Source: Pseudomonas sp. LD120
GTDB lineage: Bacteria; Pseudomonadota; Gammaproteobacteria; Pseudomonadales; Pseudomonadaceae
Assembly: GCF_009861525.1 (NCBI RefSeq)
Contig: NZ_WVHL01000005.1
Span: forward strand, 558,001-622,000
Reading direction: 5' to 3'
DNA: 64,000 nucleotides
Positions 40,639 through 48,944 of this stretch are shown here, in pieces. The number at the start of each line of letters is the position of its first letter. Position 1 is the first letter of the stretch. A program made the translations under genes and the position numbers. The notes below the pieces were generated by a model. The model was not told the origin of the DNA and did no database searches. It saw only the letters and a list, made by a program, of their open reading frames with translations.

Positions 40639-42075
40639 TCAGCTTTCTTCGCTTTCGTCCTCTTCGCCACCGTCGACTTTCATCCCCAGTTCTTTGATCT
40701 TGCGGGTCAGGGTGTTGCGGCCCCAGCCCAGCAGAACTGCAGCGTCGCGGCGGCGGCCGGCGGTGTGCTTGAGGGCGGTTTCGATCATGATCCGCTCGAA
40801 ACTCGGCACCGCGCTGTCCAACAGGCTTGACTGCCCGCGAGCCAGGGCTTGGTCGGCCCATTGGCGCAGGGCTTGCTCCCAGTTGGTCACCGGCGCCGAA
40901 TCCTGGGGCAGGCTCAAGAGCTCCGGCGGCAGGTCGCTGATGTGCACCTCGCGCCCTGAAGCCATGACGGTGATCCAGCGGCAGGTGTTTTCCAACTGGC
41001 GCACGTTGCCTGGCCACGGCAGGTTCTTCAGGTATTCCTCGGTTTCGCTTTTCAGCAGCTTGGGTTCCACCGCCAGTTCCTGGGCGGCGCGGCTGAGGAA
41101 GTGCTTGGCCAGGGTCGGGATGTCTTCGCGACGGTCCGACAGGCGCGGAATATGGATGCGGATCACGTTGAGACGGTGGAACAGGTCCTCACGAAACTTG
41201 CCGGCGTGCACCAGGGTTTCCAGGTTCTGGTGGGTGGCGGCGATGATCCGCACATCGACCTTGACTGGAGTATGTCCACCGACCCGGTAGAACTCGCCAT
41301 CGGCCAGCACCCGCAGCAGGCGGGTCTGGGTTTCGGCGGGCATGTCACCGATTTCATCAAGGAACAGGGTGCCGCCATCGGCTTGTTCGAAGCGCCCGCG
41401 GCGCAGGTTGGCGGCGCCGGTGAAGGCGCCTTTTTCATGGCCGAACAGCTCGGATTCCATCAAGTCCTTGGGGATCGCCGCCATGTTCAGGGCGATGAAC
41501 GGCGACGCCGCCCGTGGGCTGTGGCGATGCAGGGCGTGGGCCACCAGCTCTTTGCCGGTGCCGGATTCGCCGTTGATCAATACCGTGATGTTGGAATGAC
41601 TCAGGCGGCCGATGGCGCGGAACACCTCCTGCATCGCTGGCGCTTCGCCGATGATTTCCGGGGTACGGGTCAGGATGGGTGCCACTTCCAGGCCTTGCTG
41701 CTCCTGGGCATGTTGGTTGGCGCGCTTGACCAGCGACACCGCCTCGTCCACGTCGAACGGCTTGGGCAGGTACTCGAAGGCCCCGCCCTGGTAGGAAGCG
41801 ACAGCGCTGTCCAGGTCCGAGTGCGCGGTCATGATGATCACCGGCAGGCGCGGGTGCTGCTCGCGAATGCGCGCCAGCAGGTCGAGGCCGCTGGCACCGG
41901 GCATGCGAATGTCGGAAATGATCACGTCCGGCGTCTGGCGGGCCAGGCGGCTCATCACCCCGTCGGCGCTGTCGAAGCTCTGGGTGGTCATCCCTTCCTG
42001 TTGCAGGGCTTTTTCCAGGACCCAACGGATAGAACGGTCGTCATCGACGATCCACACGGTTTCACTACGGCTCAT
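40639..42075 (-). CDS. ntrC: Nitrogen response regulator NtrC (NR-I)
   Basis: Sigma54-dependent activator of 478 residues. Receiver domain (about 1-120) with phospho-acceptor Asp in DVIISDIRMPGASGLDLL; AAA+ domain (about 140-370) with Walker A GESGTGKE, the GAFTGA sigma54-contact loop in EKGAFTGAANLRRG, and Walker B LFLDEIGDM; C-terminal Fis-type HTH (HTAGRRRDAAVLLGWGRNTLTRKIKELG). It is encoded after ntrB with a four-base overlap. It is expected to drive the glnA, ntrBC and sRNA promoters described here. Confidence 0.97.
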   Translation of the reverse strand: MSRSETVWIVDDDRSIRWVLEKALQQEGMTTQSFDSADGVMSRLARQTPDVIISDIRMPGASGLDLLARIREQHPRLPVIIMTAHSDLDSAVASYQGGAFEYLPKPFDVDEAVSLVKRANQHAQEQQGLEVAPILTRTPEIIGEAPAMQEVFRAIGRLSHSNITVLINGESGTGKELVAHALHRHSPRAASPFIALNMAAIPKDLMESELFGHEKGAFTGAANLRRGRFEQADGGTLFLDEIGDMPAETQTRLLRVLADGEFYRVGGHTPVKVDVRIIAATHQNLETLVHAGKFREDLFHRLNVIRIHIPRLSDRREDIPTLAKHFLSRAAQELAVEPKLLKSETEEYLKNLPWPGNVRQLENTCRWITVMASGREVHISDLPPELLSLPQDSAPVTNWEQALRQWADQALARGQSSLLDSAVPSFERIMIETALKHTAGRRRDAAVLLGWGRNTLTRKIKELGMKVDGGEEDESEES

Positions 42076-43157
42076 GTCGATGGGGCTCCTTGTTCCAGAG
42101 GCAGAAAGATCGAGAAGGTGGTGTGGCCAGGATGGCTGTCACACTCGATCAGGCCCTGGTGCTGGCTGATGATGTTCTGGGTAATGGCCAGGCCCAGTCC
42201 GGTACCGTCCGGACGGCCGCTGACCATGGGGAAGAAGAGCGTGTCTTGCAGTTCCGCGGGGATGCCCGGGCCGTTGTCGATGATCTCGATCTTGGTCACC
42301 AGGCGATGGCGCACATGGCCGATGGTGAACTGGCGCATGGTGCGGCTGCGCAGGGTGATGCGCCCCAGGCGCATTTCGTTCTGGCTGCTGATGGCCTGCA
42401 TGGCGTTGCGCACGATGTTGAGCACCGCCTGGATCATCTGCTCGCGGTCGATCAAGACGTCGGGAATGCTCGGGTCGTAATCGCGCACCAGGGTAATGCA
42501 GCCCTGGCTTTCGGCTTCCACCAGGCTGCTGACCCGCTCCAGCACTTCGTGGATGTTGGTCAGGTCCAGGGACGGCAGCTTGTTCGAGCCGAGCATGCGA
42601 TCCACCAGGTTTCGCAGGCGGTCGGCCTCTTCGATGATGACGTTGGTGTAGTCCTTGAGGCTTTCCTCGGGCAGCTCGCGAGCCAGCAATTGGGCCGCGC
42701 CACGAATCCCGCCCAGGGGGTTCTTGATTTCGTGGGCCAGGCCGCGCACCAGCATCTTGCTGGTTTCCTGCTTGGACAGCTGGGCCTCTTCCTTGGTGAT
42801 GCGCAGCAGCCGGTCCCGGGGGTGGACCTCCAGCAGCAGCAAGGTGGCGCCGTTGCTGAGGATCGGCGTCACCGCGTAGTCGACGGTCAGGGTCTGGCCG
42901 GTCAGGGCGGTGAGCATGGCCTCGCGCTTGGTGAACGGATGCGCCTGCTCCACCGCCTGGCGCAGGGAGCTCAAGGCTTCGGCTGATTCGGTGAACAGCT
43001 CGCTGATGAATTGCCCATGGCTGCGCTGGCCGCTGATGGCCAGGAGCATTTCCGCCGCCGGGTTCATGTACTCAAGGCGCAGGTCGGCGTTGAGCAGGAG
43101 GGTGGCGGTGGTCAGGTTGTCCAGTAACAGACGGTGCAGTGGGTCGCTGATGGTCAT
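42072..43157 (-). CDS. ntrB: Nitrogen regulation sensor histidine kinase NtrB (NR-II)
   Basis: Cytosolic kinase/phosphatase of 361 residues that phosphorylates NtrC under nitrogen limitation and is controlled by PII. A PAS domain (about 10-115) precedes the H-box LVRGLAHEIKNPLGGIRGAAQLLA (phosphorylated His about residue 140), the N-box EQMIQAVLNIVRNAMQAIS, and G-boxes IDNGPGIPAE and GTGLGLAITQNII. ATG 43157 (MTISDPLHRLLLDNL) matches the family start; the frame runs on to 43247 without similarity. First gene of the ntrBC operon. Confidence 0.96.
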   Translation of the reverse strand: MTISDPLHRLLLDNLTTATLLLNADLRLEYMNPAAEMLLAISGQRSHGQFISELFTESAEALSSLRQAVEQAHPFTKREAMLTALTGQTLTVDYAVTPILSNGATLLLLEVHPRDRLLRITKEEAQLSKQETSKMLVRGLAHEIKNPLGGIRGAAQLLARELPEESLKDYTNVIIEEADRLRNLVDRMLGSNKLPSLDLTNIHEVLERVSSLVEAESQGCITLVRDYDPSIPDVLIDREQMIQAVLNIVRNAMQAISSQNEMRLGRITLRSRTMRQFTIGHVRHRLVTKIEIIDNGPGIPAELQDTLFFPMVSGRPDGTGLGLAITQNIISQHQGLIECDSHPGHTTFSIFLPLEQGAPST

Positions 43158-43235
43158 TCGGACCTCTTTTGGAGCAAGGCGGCCCAGGACGGGGCCTGGA
43201 TCGCGCGCAGGGTTAAAGCGCTGGTGTGAGAAAAA

Positions 43236-43251
43236 TGCAAAAACCAAACCA
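43236..43251 (-). promoter_or_regulatory. Candidate sigma54 promoter of ntrBC
   Basis: The minus strand reads TGGTTTGGTTTTTGCA: GG and GC are correctly spaced and the -12 TTGCA is perfect, while the -24 box lacks CAC. The predicted start at about 43225 leaves a 68-base leader before ntrB. Confidence 0.4.
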
Positions 43252-43378
43252 AGGCTCCGAAAAGAAGCGTTGACGCCCTAAAACAGGCGTTTGAAGTTCG
43301 GATGTGCGGCGCTTGGTCGGCTCTGGCGGGTATTTTCGAACCAAAATGGGCTGGCGTGATCGCCTGAGTGCAAGATTC

Positions 43379-43395
43379 TGCACCAATATAGTGCA
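43379..43395. promoter_or_regulatory. NtrC-binding site upstream of ntrBC
   Basis: TGCACC-AATAT-AGTGCA matches the 17-base NtrC consensus TGCACC-N5-GGTGCA at all but one specified position. It lies 222 bases before the ntrB start and about 160 before the predicted sigma54 start, consistent with autoregulation. The remainder of 43158-43519 shows only a small hairpin (ACGCC-N8-GGCGT, 43274-43291). Confidence 0.7.
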
Positions 43396-43519
43396 TGACC
43401 CCGGATGCTGCTCGCTGTGCGCGCAACGGATGAGAATCAACGCCCGTTTTTCAGCGGCGTCGGGTCGGAGGCGCGATTAGAGTGGGTGAACCCGATATTT
43501 CAAGGTTTAGGATGCGGCC

Positions 43520-44614
43520 ATGGAAAACGCCCCTCTGCTGTTTCAGCTTCCCGATGACGACACCCTGTACCAGGCGCTGCTGGCGCGCGATCCAGCCTAT
43601 GAGGGGTTTGCCTATGTCGGGGTGAAAAGTACCGGGGTGTTCTGTCGCCTGAGCTGCGCTGCGCGCAAACCCAAGCGCGAGAACACGGTGTTTTTCAGTT
43701 CGATCAAAGGCTGTGTCGAGGCGGGGTTTCGTGCCTGTCTACGTTGTCGGCCCCTGGAGCAGGCCGGGGTTCAGGAGCCTTGGGTCAAGGCCCTGCTGGA
43801 GCAACTGCACAGCGCGCCCGAGCGCCGCTGGTACGAGGACGACCTAAGCCGTTTAGGGTTGGACCCATCCACCGTGCGTCGGGCGTTCAAGCGTTACTTT
43901 GGGGTGACCTTCCTGGAAATGGCTCGCCTGCGGCGCATCGGTCAGGGCATGCAGCAGTTGTCTTGCGCACAATCGGTGATCGAGGCGCAGATCAGCGCCG
44001 GGTTTGATTCCGACAGTGGTTTTCGCCGCGCCTTTGCTCGCCAGGCCGGTCAGCCACCGTCGAACCTGCGGGGGCGCGAACTGCTCAAAGTGGACTGGTT
44101 GCAGACCCCTATCGGTGTGATGCTGGCGGTGGCCGACGCCCAGGCCCTGCATCTGCTGGAATTTTTCGATCGCCCGGCCCTGGCCAATGAACTGCAAACC
44201 CTGCAAAAGCGCAGCGGTTCCAGCATAGGTTTTGGACGCGTTGCTCCTATCGATCAGATCGAGGCCGAATTACGCCGTTACTTTGCCGGCGAGTGCGGCC
44301 GCTTCGACACGCCGTTGGCGCTCAATGCCTCGCCTTTTACCCGCACCGTTTGGCAAGACTTGCGCGCCATTCCCTTGGGTAGCACCTGCAGTTACGCCGA
44401 AGTGGCGAAGCGGATCGGCTCGCCATCTGCGGTGCGGGCGGTGGCCCGGGCCAACGGCGCCAACCAGATCGCCATCGTGATCGCCTGCCACCGGGTCATC
44501 GGCAGCGATGGCGCTCTTACCGGTTACGGTGGCGGTCTGTGGCGCAAGCGCTGGCTGCTGGAGCATGAGCGTCGCATGGGCGCTTCGCAGGTCTGCTCAG
44601 CGAGCGGGTTGTAG
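43520..44614 (+). CDS. ada: Ada: methylated-DNA methyltransferase and transcriptional activator
   Basis: Bifunctional alkylation-damage protein of 364 residues. The N-terminal zinc domain (about 15-85) has four Cys: VFCRLSC and ACLRCRP, the first being the methyl-phosphotriester acceptor. An AraC-type HTH follows (about 90-185, DPSTVRRAFKRYFGVTFLEMARLRRIG). The C-terminal O6-methylguanine methyltransferase (about 190-350) has the acceptor Cys in IVIACHRVIGSDGALTGYGGGLWRKRWLLEHE. The usual PCHRV motif is ACHRV here. The 3' end overlaps the convergent transporter gene by 18 bases. Confidence 0.93.
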   Translation: MENAPLLFQLPDDDTLYQALLARDPAYEGFAYVGVKSTGVFCRLSCAARKPKRENTVFFSSIKGCVEAGFRACLRCRPLEQAGVQEPWVKALLEQLHSAPERRWYEDDLSRLGLDPSTVRRAFKRYFGVTFLEMARLRRIGQGMQQLSCAQSVIEAQISAGFDSDSGFRRAFARQAGQPPSNLRGRELLKVDWLQTPIGVMLAVADAQALHLLEFFDRPALANELQTLQKRSGSSIGFGRVAPIDQIEAELRRYFAGECGRFDTPLALNASPFTRTVWQDLRAIPLGSTCSYAEVAKRIGSPSAVRAVARANGANQIAIVIACHRVIGSDGALTGYGGGLWRKRWLLEHERRMGASQVCSASGL

Positions 44615-46024
44615 GCGTTTGTCGGCATCCTCCGGGGCGCTTGCGCCGAGGTTACCTTGAGGGGGCAGAGCTTGTTCAGGGCTGTTCGCCTGTCGCGCCA
44701 GTTCATCGGCATCCGCCTGCTCCGCTGTGGACAATTCCGCAGCGTTGTGGCCGATGCGCTTAAGCAGCGCGAGCATGCACAGCAATGAAACCAGTGTGTA
44801 GCAGGCCGAGGCGATGGCCACGCCGACGATGCTGCCGGTGCCGTTGAGGATGCTCTGGGCCAGCACCGGGGTGGCGCCGCCCACCAGCAGTGAGCACAGC
44901 TGATAGGAAATCGACAACCCGCTGTAGCGCACTCGGGTCGGAAAGGCCCGGGCCAGGATACCCCCCACCGCGCCATAGAACATCGAATGGGGCACGGTGG
45001 CCAGGCACATGCCGACCACGGCGATCCAGTAGCGGCCGGTTTCCACGGCGAAGAACATCGCCGGCATCAGCACCAGTTCCGGTACCACCATCAACACCAT
45101 GGCCTTGCGCATGTCGATGCGTGAAACCAGCACCGCCCCCAGGGGCTGGGTGACGAATTGCACCACCAGGGCAATGACGATCACGCTGAGGAAGCTGCTC
45201 TGGGTGTAGCCCAGCTCCTTGGTGGCCCAGGACAGGGCGAAGGTGCTCTTGAAGTAGGTGACGTGGATGATCGGCAGCACTCCGGCACCCAGCAGTACCA
45301 GGCGCCAGTGGCTGCGCAGCACTTCGAGAATCGGCAGCTTGACGGTCTTCTTCTGCGCGATCAGGCGCTGCATGTCATCGGATTCTTCGAGCTTGAGGCG
45401 AATGACCATGCCGACGATCACCAGCAGCGCCGAAAGCAGGAACGGGATGCGCCAGCCCCAGAGCAGGAAGTCAGGCGCGGGCAGGGCGCTGAGGCCGAAG
45501 AACACCAGGGTTGCCAGCAGGTTGCCGGCCGGTGAGCCCTGCTGGGCAAAGGCGGCATAGAGAATGCCCTTGCCCTTGGGCGCACTTTCGCTGGCGATCA
45601 GGATCGCCCCGCCCCATTCTCCGCCCACCGCGATGCCCTGGATGATGCGCAAGGTCACCAGGGCAATCGGCGCCCAGATGCCGATTTGCAGGTAGCTGGG
45701 CAGCAGGCCGATGCAGGTGGTGGCCACGCCCATCATGATCAGGGTAATCACCAGAGTGGTCTTGCGGCCGATCTTGTCGCCCATGTGGCCGAAGATGATG
45801 CCGCCGATGGGGCGGGCGACAAAGCCGGCCCACAGGGTCAGGAAGGACAACAGGGTGGCGGTGCCCGGAGGCAGGTCGGCGGGGAAGAAAACTTTGCCGA
45901 ACACCAGAGCGGCGGCGATTCCATAGGCGTAGAAGTCATACCACTCGATGGTGGTGCCGATGAACGAGGCGATGCCCGCCTTGCGGGCTTTCTTGTGGGC
46001 GGCAGCTTCCAGGGCGGCGGTCAT
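44597..46024 (-). CDS. MFS transporter, metabolite:H+ symporter (MHS) family
   Basis: Inner-membrane proton symporter of 475 residues with twelve helices. MHS signatures: GTTIEWYDFYAYGIAAALVF at the N-terminus, RPIGGIIFGHMGDKIGRKTTLVITLIMMG between helices 2 and 3, and GEWGGAILIASESAPKGKG later. Related carriers move citrate, alpha-ketoglutarate, shikimate or other carboxylates. AGGAG precedes ATG 46024; the frame to 46084 is not needed. It lies beside a LysR regulator and a CoA-ligating pathway, so it may import their carboxylate substrate. Confidence 0.88.
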   Translation of the reverse strand: MTAALEAAAHKKARKAGIASFIGTTIEWYDFYAYGIAAALVFGKVFFPADLPPGTATLLSFLTLWAGFVARPIGGIIFGHMGDKIGRKTTLVITLIMMGVATTCIGLLPSYLQIGIWAPIALVTLRIIQGIAVGGEWGGAILIASESAPKGKGILYAAFAQQGSPAGNLLATLVFFGLSALPAPDFLLWGWRIPFLLSALLVIVGMVIRLKLEESDDMQRLIAQKKTVKLPILEVLRSHWRLVLLGAGVLPIIHVTYFKSTFALSWATKELGYTQSSFLSVIVIALVVQFVTQPLGAVLVSRIDMRKAMVLMVVPELVLMPAMFFAVETGRYWIAVVGMCLATVPHSMFYGAVGGILARAFPTRVRYSGLSISYQLCSLLVGGATPVLAQSILNGTGSIVGVAIASACYTLVSLLCMLALLKRIGHNAAELSTAEQADADELARQANSPEQALPPQGNLGASAPEDADKRLQPAR

Positions 46025-46140
46025 GTGCAACTCCTGCTTGTTATTGTTATGGGCACCCGTGCAGGGCGCGCGGGCTTCATGCAAGGCCCGACCGCTGGGA
46101 GCCTATACAGGCAGGAATCGAAAAATATAATGATTAAATT

Positions 46141-47079
46141 TTATGGTTTGATACGTGATTTCGTATCGCCGTGCCCGGTCCTGTCCTGCGCGGCGGTGAC
46201 GTGCAGCAAGGATTTGAACAGGGCCAGAAAACTGTCGGCGGCGGCTGAGGGTTGGTCCGCCAGATGGATCGCCAGAATTTCCGAAGGCGCGGCCTGGCCT
46301 TCGATTTCGCAGTAACTCACCCCCGGTTGGCCAAGCAGGGCCAGGGTCTGCGGCACCAGCGCCACGCCCATCTCATGGGCCACCATTGCCACCACGGTTT
46401 GCCAGAGTCGGGTCTCGTGACGGATGCGCGGACTGAAACCGGCGGCCACGCAGCGGGCGATGATCAGGTCGTGGTAGTGCGGCGAGACTTCACGCGGGAA
46501 CAGGATGAAGTCGTCGCCCGCCAGTTGTGCCAGATCGATGTGCGTCTGCTGGGCCAGGCGGTGGTTCAGGGGCAGGCAGCAGAGGAAGGGTTCGGCCAGC
46601 AGTGGCTCGCTGTGGATGCCCGCGGCGAAGGTGGCGCCATGTACGAAGCCGATGTCGATTTGCCCGCGTTGCAGGGCCTGGGCTTGAGCGGCGCTGTTCA
46701 TTTCCATCAGCACGATCTCGGTGTCCGGGTGATCGCACTCGAAGGCTTTGACTGCCTGGGGCAGGCCACGGTGCAGGATCGAGTTGACGAAGCCCACGCT
46801 CAGGCGCCCGGCAAAGCCTTCGGCCGAGCGTTGGGTCAGGCGCCGTGCCTGTTCGGCCCGCAGTAGCAGGTAGCGCGCTTCGCCCAGCAGCACTTGACCG
46901 GCGTTGGTCAGGCTGACCGATTTGTTATTGCGGTTGAGTAGCTGGATGTCCAGCAGGCTCTCGAGCTTTTTAATGTCGAAGCTCAACGCCGGTTGTGAAA
47001 TGCACAGGCGTGCCGCCGCTCGCCCGAAGTGCAGTTCCTCGGCCACGGCGACGAAGTAGCGCAGCTGTTTGAGGTCCAT
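46141..47079 (-). CDS. LysR-family transcriptional regulator
   Basis: A 312-residue regulator. The winged HTH is at residues 1-60 (MDLKQLRYFVAVAEELHFGRAAARLCISQPALSFDIKKLESLLDIQLLNR), followed by an effector-binding domain (about 90-300). It is divergent from the acyl-CoA dehydrogenase gene and 117 bases upstream of the MHS transporter start, the classic position for a LysR that controls a neighbouring catabolic operon. The inducer is probably the pathway substrate or its CoA ester (inference). Confidence 0.92.
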   Translation of the reverse strand: MDLKQLRYFVAVAEELHFGRAAARLCISQPALSFDIKKLESLLDIQLLNRNNKSVSLTNAGQVLLGEARYLLLRAEQARRLTQRSAEGFAGRLSVGFVNSILHRGLPQAVKAFECDHPDTEIVLMEMNSAAQAQALQRGQIDIGFVHGATFAAGIHSEPLLAEPFLCCLPLNHRLAQQTHIDLAQLAGDDFILFPREVSPHYHDLIIARCVAAGFSPRIRHETRLWQTVVAMVAHEMGVALVPQTLALLGQPGVSYCEIEGQAAPSEILAIHLADQPSAAADSFLALFKSLLHVTAAQDRTGHGDTKSRIKP

Positions 47080-47108
47080 GTGATCCTGCCTCTACGATCT
47101 GGATTTTT

Positions 47109-47144
47109 TATCGTAGTTGATAAATTTTGTATTAGATACTTATC
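47109..47144. promoter_or_regulatory. Candidate LysR operator in the divergent promoter region
   Basis: Two dyads with TATC/GATA arms lie in an AT-rich pocket: TATC-GTAGTT-GATA (47109-47122) and GATA-CT-TATC (47135-47144). LysR proteins bind T-N11-A type dyads, and the first fits. Both lie between lysR and the dehydrogenase gene. Confidence 0.4.
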
Positions 47145-47188
47145 GATGGCGGCTCTAGTCTCGGCCTACAAAAATCAGGAGACGCGCC

Positions 47189-48910
47189 ATGACCGCCGAG
47201 CCTCGCCCCCTTGAAGACCGCCTGAATATCCCCGACAGCCGTGGCATCAACCTGTTTGAATGCGACGCCGGCCTGGCCGGGTTGCTCCGGGTCTACCTGC
47301 CGCCCGAGGTCTACCAGCAATGGCTGCCAACCCTGCAGCGCCTGGGTGCCCGGGCCGGCGGTGAGCTGGATGTGCTGGCCTTGAGCGCCGACAAGAACCC
47401 GCCGCTGTTGCAGCCCCGCACCCGCCGTGGCGAGAACCTGCAAAGCATTGCCAAGCACCCGGACTACGTGGCCCTGGAGCGGGTGGCCTACGCCGAATTG
47501 GGCCTGGCCGCCATGAGCCATCGCCCGGACGGGCCACTGCCGCTGGTCAAGTACGCCCTGACCTATCTGTTCGTCCAGGCTGAGTTCGGCCTGTGCTGCC
47601 CGGTGAGCATGACCGATTCCCTGACCCGCACTCTGCGCAAGTTCGGCACGCCCGAGCTGGTGCAGCGCTACCTGCCGCAGTTGCAGTCCCAGGATTTCGA
47701 CGAGTTGTTCCAGGGGGCGATGTTCATGACCGAACAGGCCGCCGGCTCCGATGTGTCGCGCACCGAAACCCGCGCACGGCTGGAGCACGGCCAATGGCAG
47801 CTGTACGGCGAGAAGTGGTTCTGCTCCAACCCGGACGCGGACCTGGCCATGGTCCTGGCGCGCCCGGAGGGTGCACCGGCGGGCATGGCCGGGGTCACCC
47901 TGTTCCTGTTGCCGAAACACCTGGCGGACGGTTCGCGCAACCGCTACCGAATCCAGCGCCTGAAGGACAAGCTCGGCAGTCGTTCCATGGCCAGTGGCGA
48001 AATCACCCTGGAAGGTGCCCAGGCCTACTTGATCGGTGAGGTTGGGCGCGGTTTTCAGCAGATGGCCGATATGGTCAACATGTCGCGGCTGTCCAACGGT
48101 GTGCGAGCGGCGGGGCTGATGCGCCGAGGGCTCAACGAAGCGCTGTACATCGCCCGCCAGCGCCGTGCTTTTGGCAAGTACCTGATCGAGATGCCACTGA
48201 TGCAGCGCCAGTTGCTGAAGCTGATGCTGCCCACCGAGCAGGCACGTTCGATGTTCATGCAGATCGCCAGCTTGCTGCCCCGGGCTGATGGCGGCGATGA
48301 GGCGGCGCGCAAATGCGTGCGGATTCTCACCCCGCTGATCAAGTTCCGCGCTTGTCGCGATGCTCGGCGCGTCACCGGCGATGCCATGGAAGTACGGGGG
48401 GGAGTCGGCTACATCGAGGAATGGAGCGATGCCCGGCTGGTGCGCGATGCCCATCTGGGTTCGATCTGGGAGGGCACCAGCAATATTGTCGCCCTGGACA
48501 TTGCCCGGGCGGTAACCCGTGAGCAGGCGCTGGAACCCTTGCAAGGTTATCTGGCGGCACTGCTGGCCGAGGCCGATCTGCCGGACGCCAGCCGCAGGCT
48601 GTTCGATTCGGCTCTGCTGCGCACGGTGACAGGCTTCCATACGGTGGCGCAGCAACGCCGGGATGAGCAGGTGCGTCAGTTCGGCAGCGTGCTGTATCAC
48701 CTGACCAGCGCGATCTTCATGGCCTGGGAGGCCGCGCGTCAGGCCCCGGATTATCGACGCCTGGCCCTGGCTCATCTGGTGTTGGCGCACAAGGTGCTAC
48801 CGCGGGACCCCTTGAACTTGGAGCTGGCTATCAATGCCGAGCTGCTGGCGCGCCTGGCCAATGAGAGCCCGCTGTCGCAAGCCGAGGCCATGCAACTGCT
48901 GCCGGCCTGA
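47189..48910 (+). CDS. Acyl-CoA dehydrogenase (AidB-like long form)
   Basis: FAD enzyme of 573 residues, longer than the ~380 of ordinary acyl-CoA dehydrogenases. Flavin-binding segments MFMTEQAAGSDVSRTETRA and KWFCSNPDADLAMVLARPEG, and RLSNGVRAAGLMRRGLNEALYIARQRRAFGKYLIEMPLMQRQL are clear. SIWEGTSNIVALDI carries the Glu found as catalytic base in medium-chain type enzymes. The C-terminal extension (about 450-573) is helical. It is probably co-transcribed with the CoA-transferase gene 34 bases downstream. The substrate is unknown; a dicarboxylyl or branched acyl-CoA is plausible from the context. Confidence 0.85.
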   Translation: MTAEPRPLEDRLNIPDSRGINLFECDAGLAGLLRVYLPPEVYQQWLPTLQRLGARAGGELDVLALSADKNPPLLQPRTRRGENLQSIAKHPDYVALERVAYAELGLAAMSHRPDGPLPLVKYALTYLFVQAEFGLCCPVSMTDSLTRTLRKFGTPELVQRYLPQLQSQDFDELFQGAMFMTEQAAGSDVSRTETRARLEHGQWQLYGEKWFCSNPDADLAMVLARPEGAPAGMAGVTLFLLPKHLADGSRNRYRIQRLKDKLGSRSMASGEITLEGAQAYLIGEVGRGFQQMADMVNMSRLSNGVRAAGLMRRGLNEALYIARQRRAFGKYLIEMPLMQRQLLKLMLPTEQARSMFMQIASLLPRADGGDEAARKCVRILTPLIKFRACRDARRVTGDAMEVRGGVGYIEEWSDARLVRDAHLGSIWEGTSNIVALDIARAVTREQALEPLQGYLAALLAEADLPDASRRLFDSALLRTVTGFHTVAQQRRDEQVRQFGSVLYHLTSAIFMAWEAARQAPDYRRLALAHLVLAHKVLPRDPLNLELAINAELLARLANESPLSQAEAMQLLPA

Positions 48911-48944
48911 TTGGCCGTCCCTTTCCGATTTGCGGAGTACCTGG

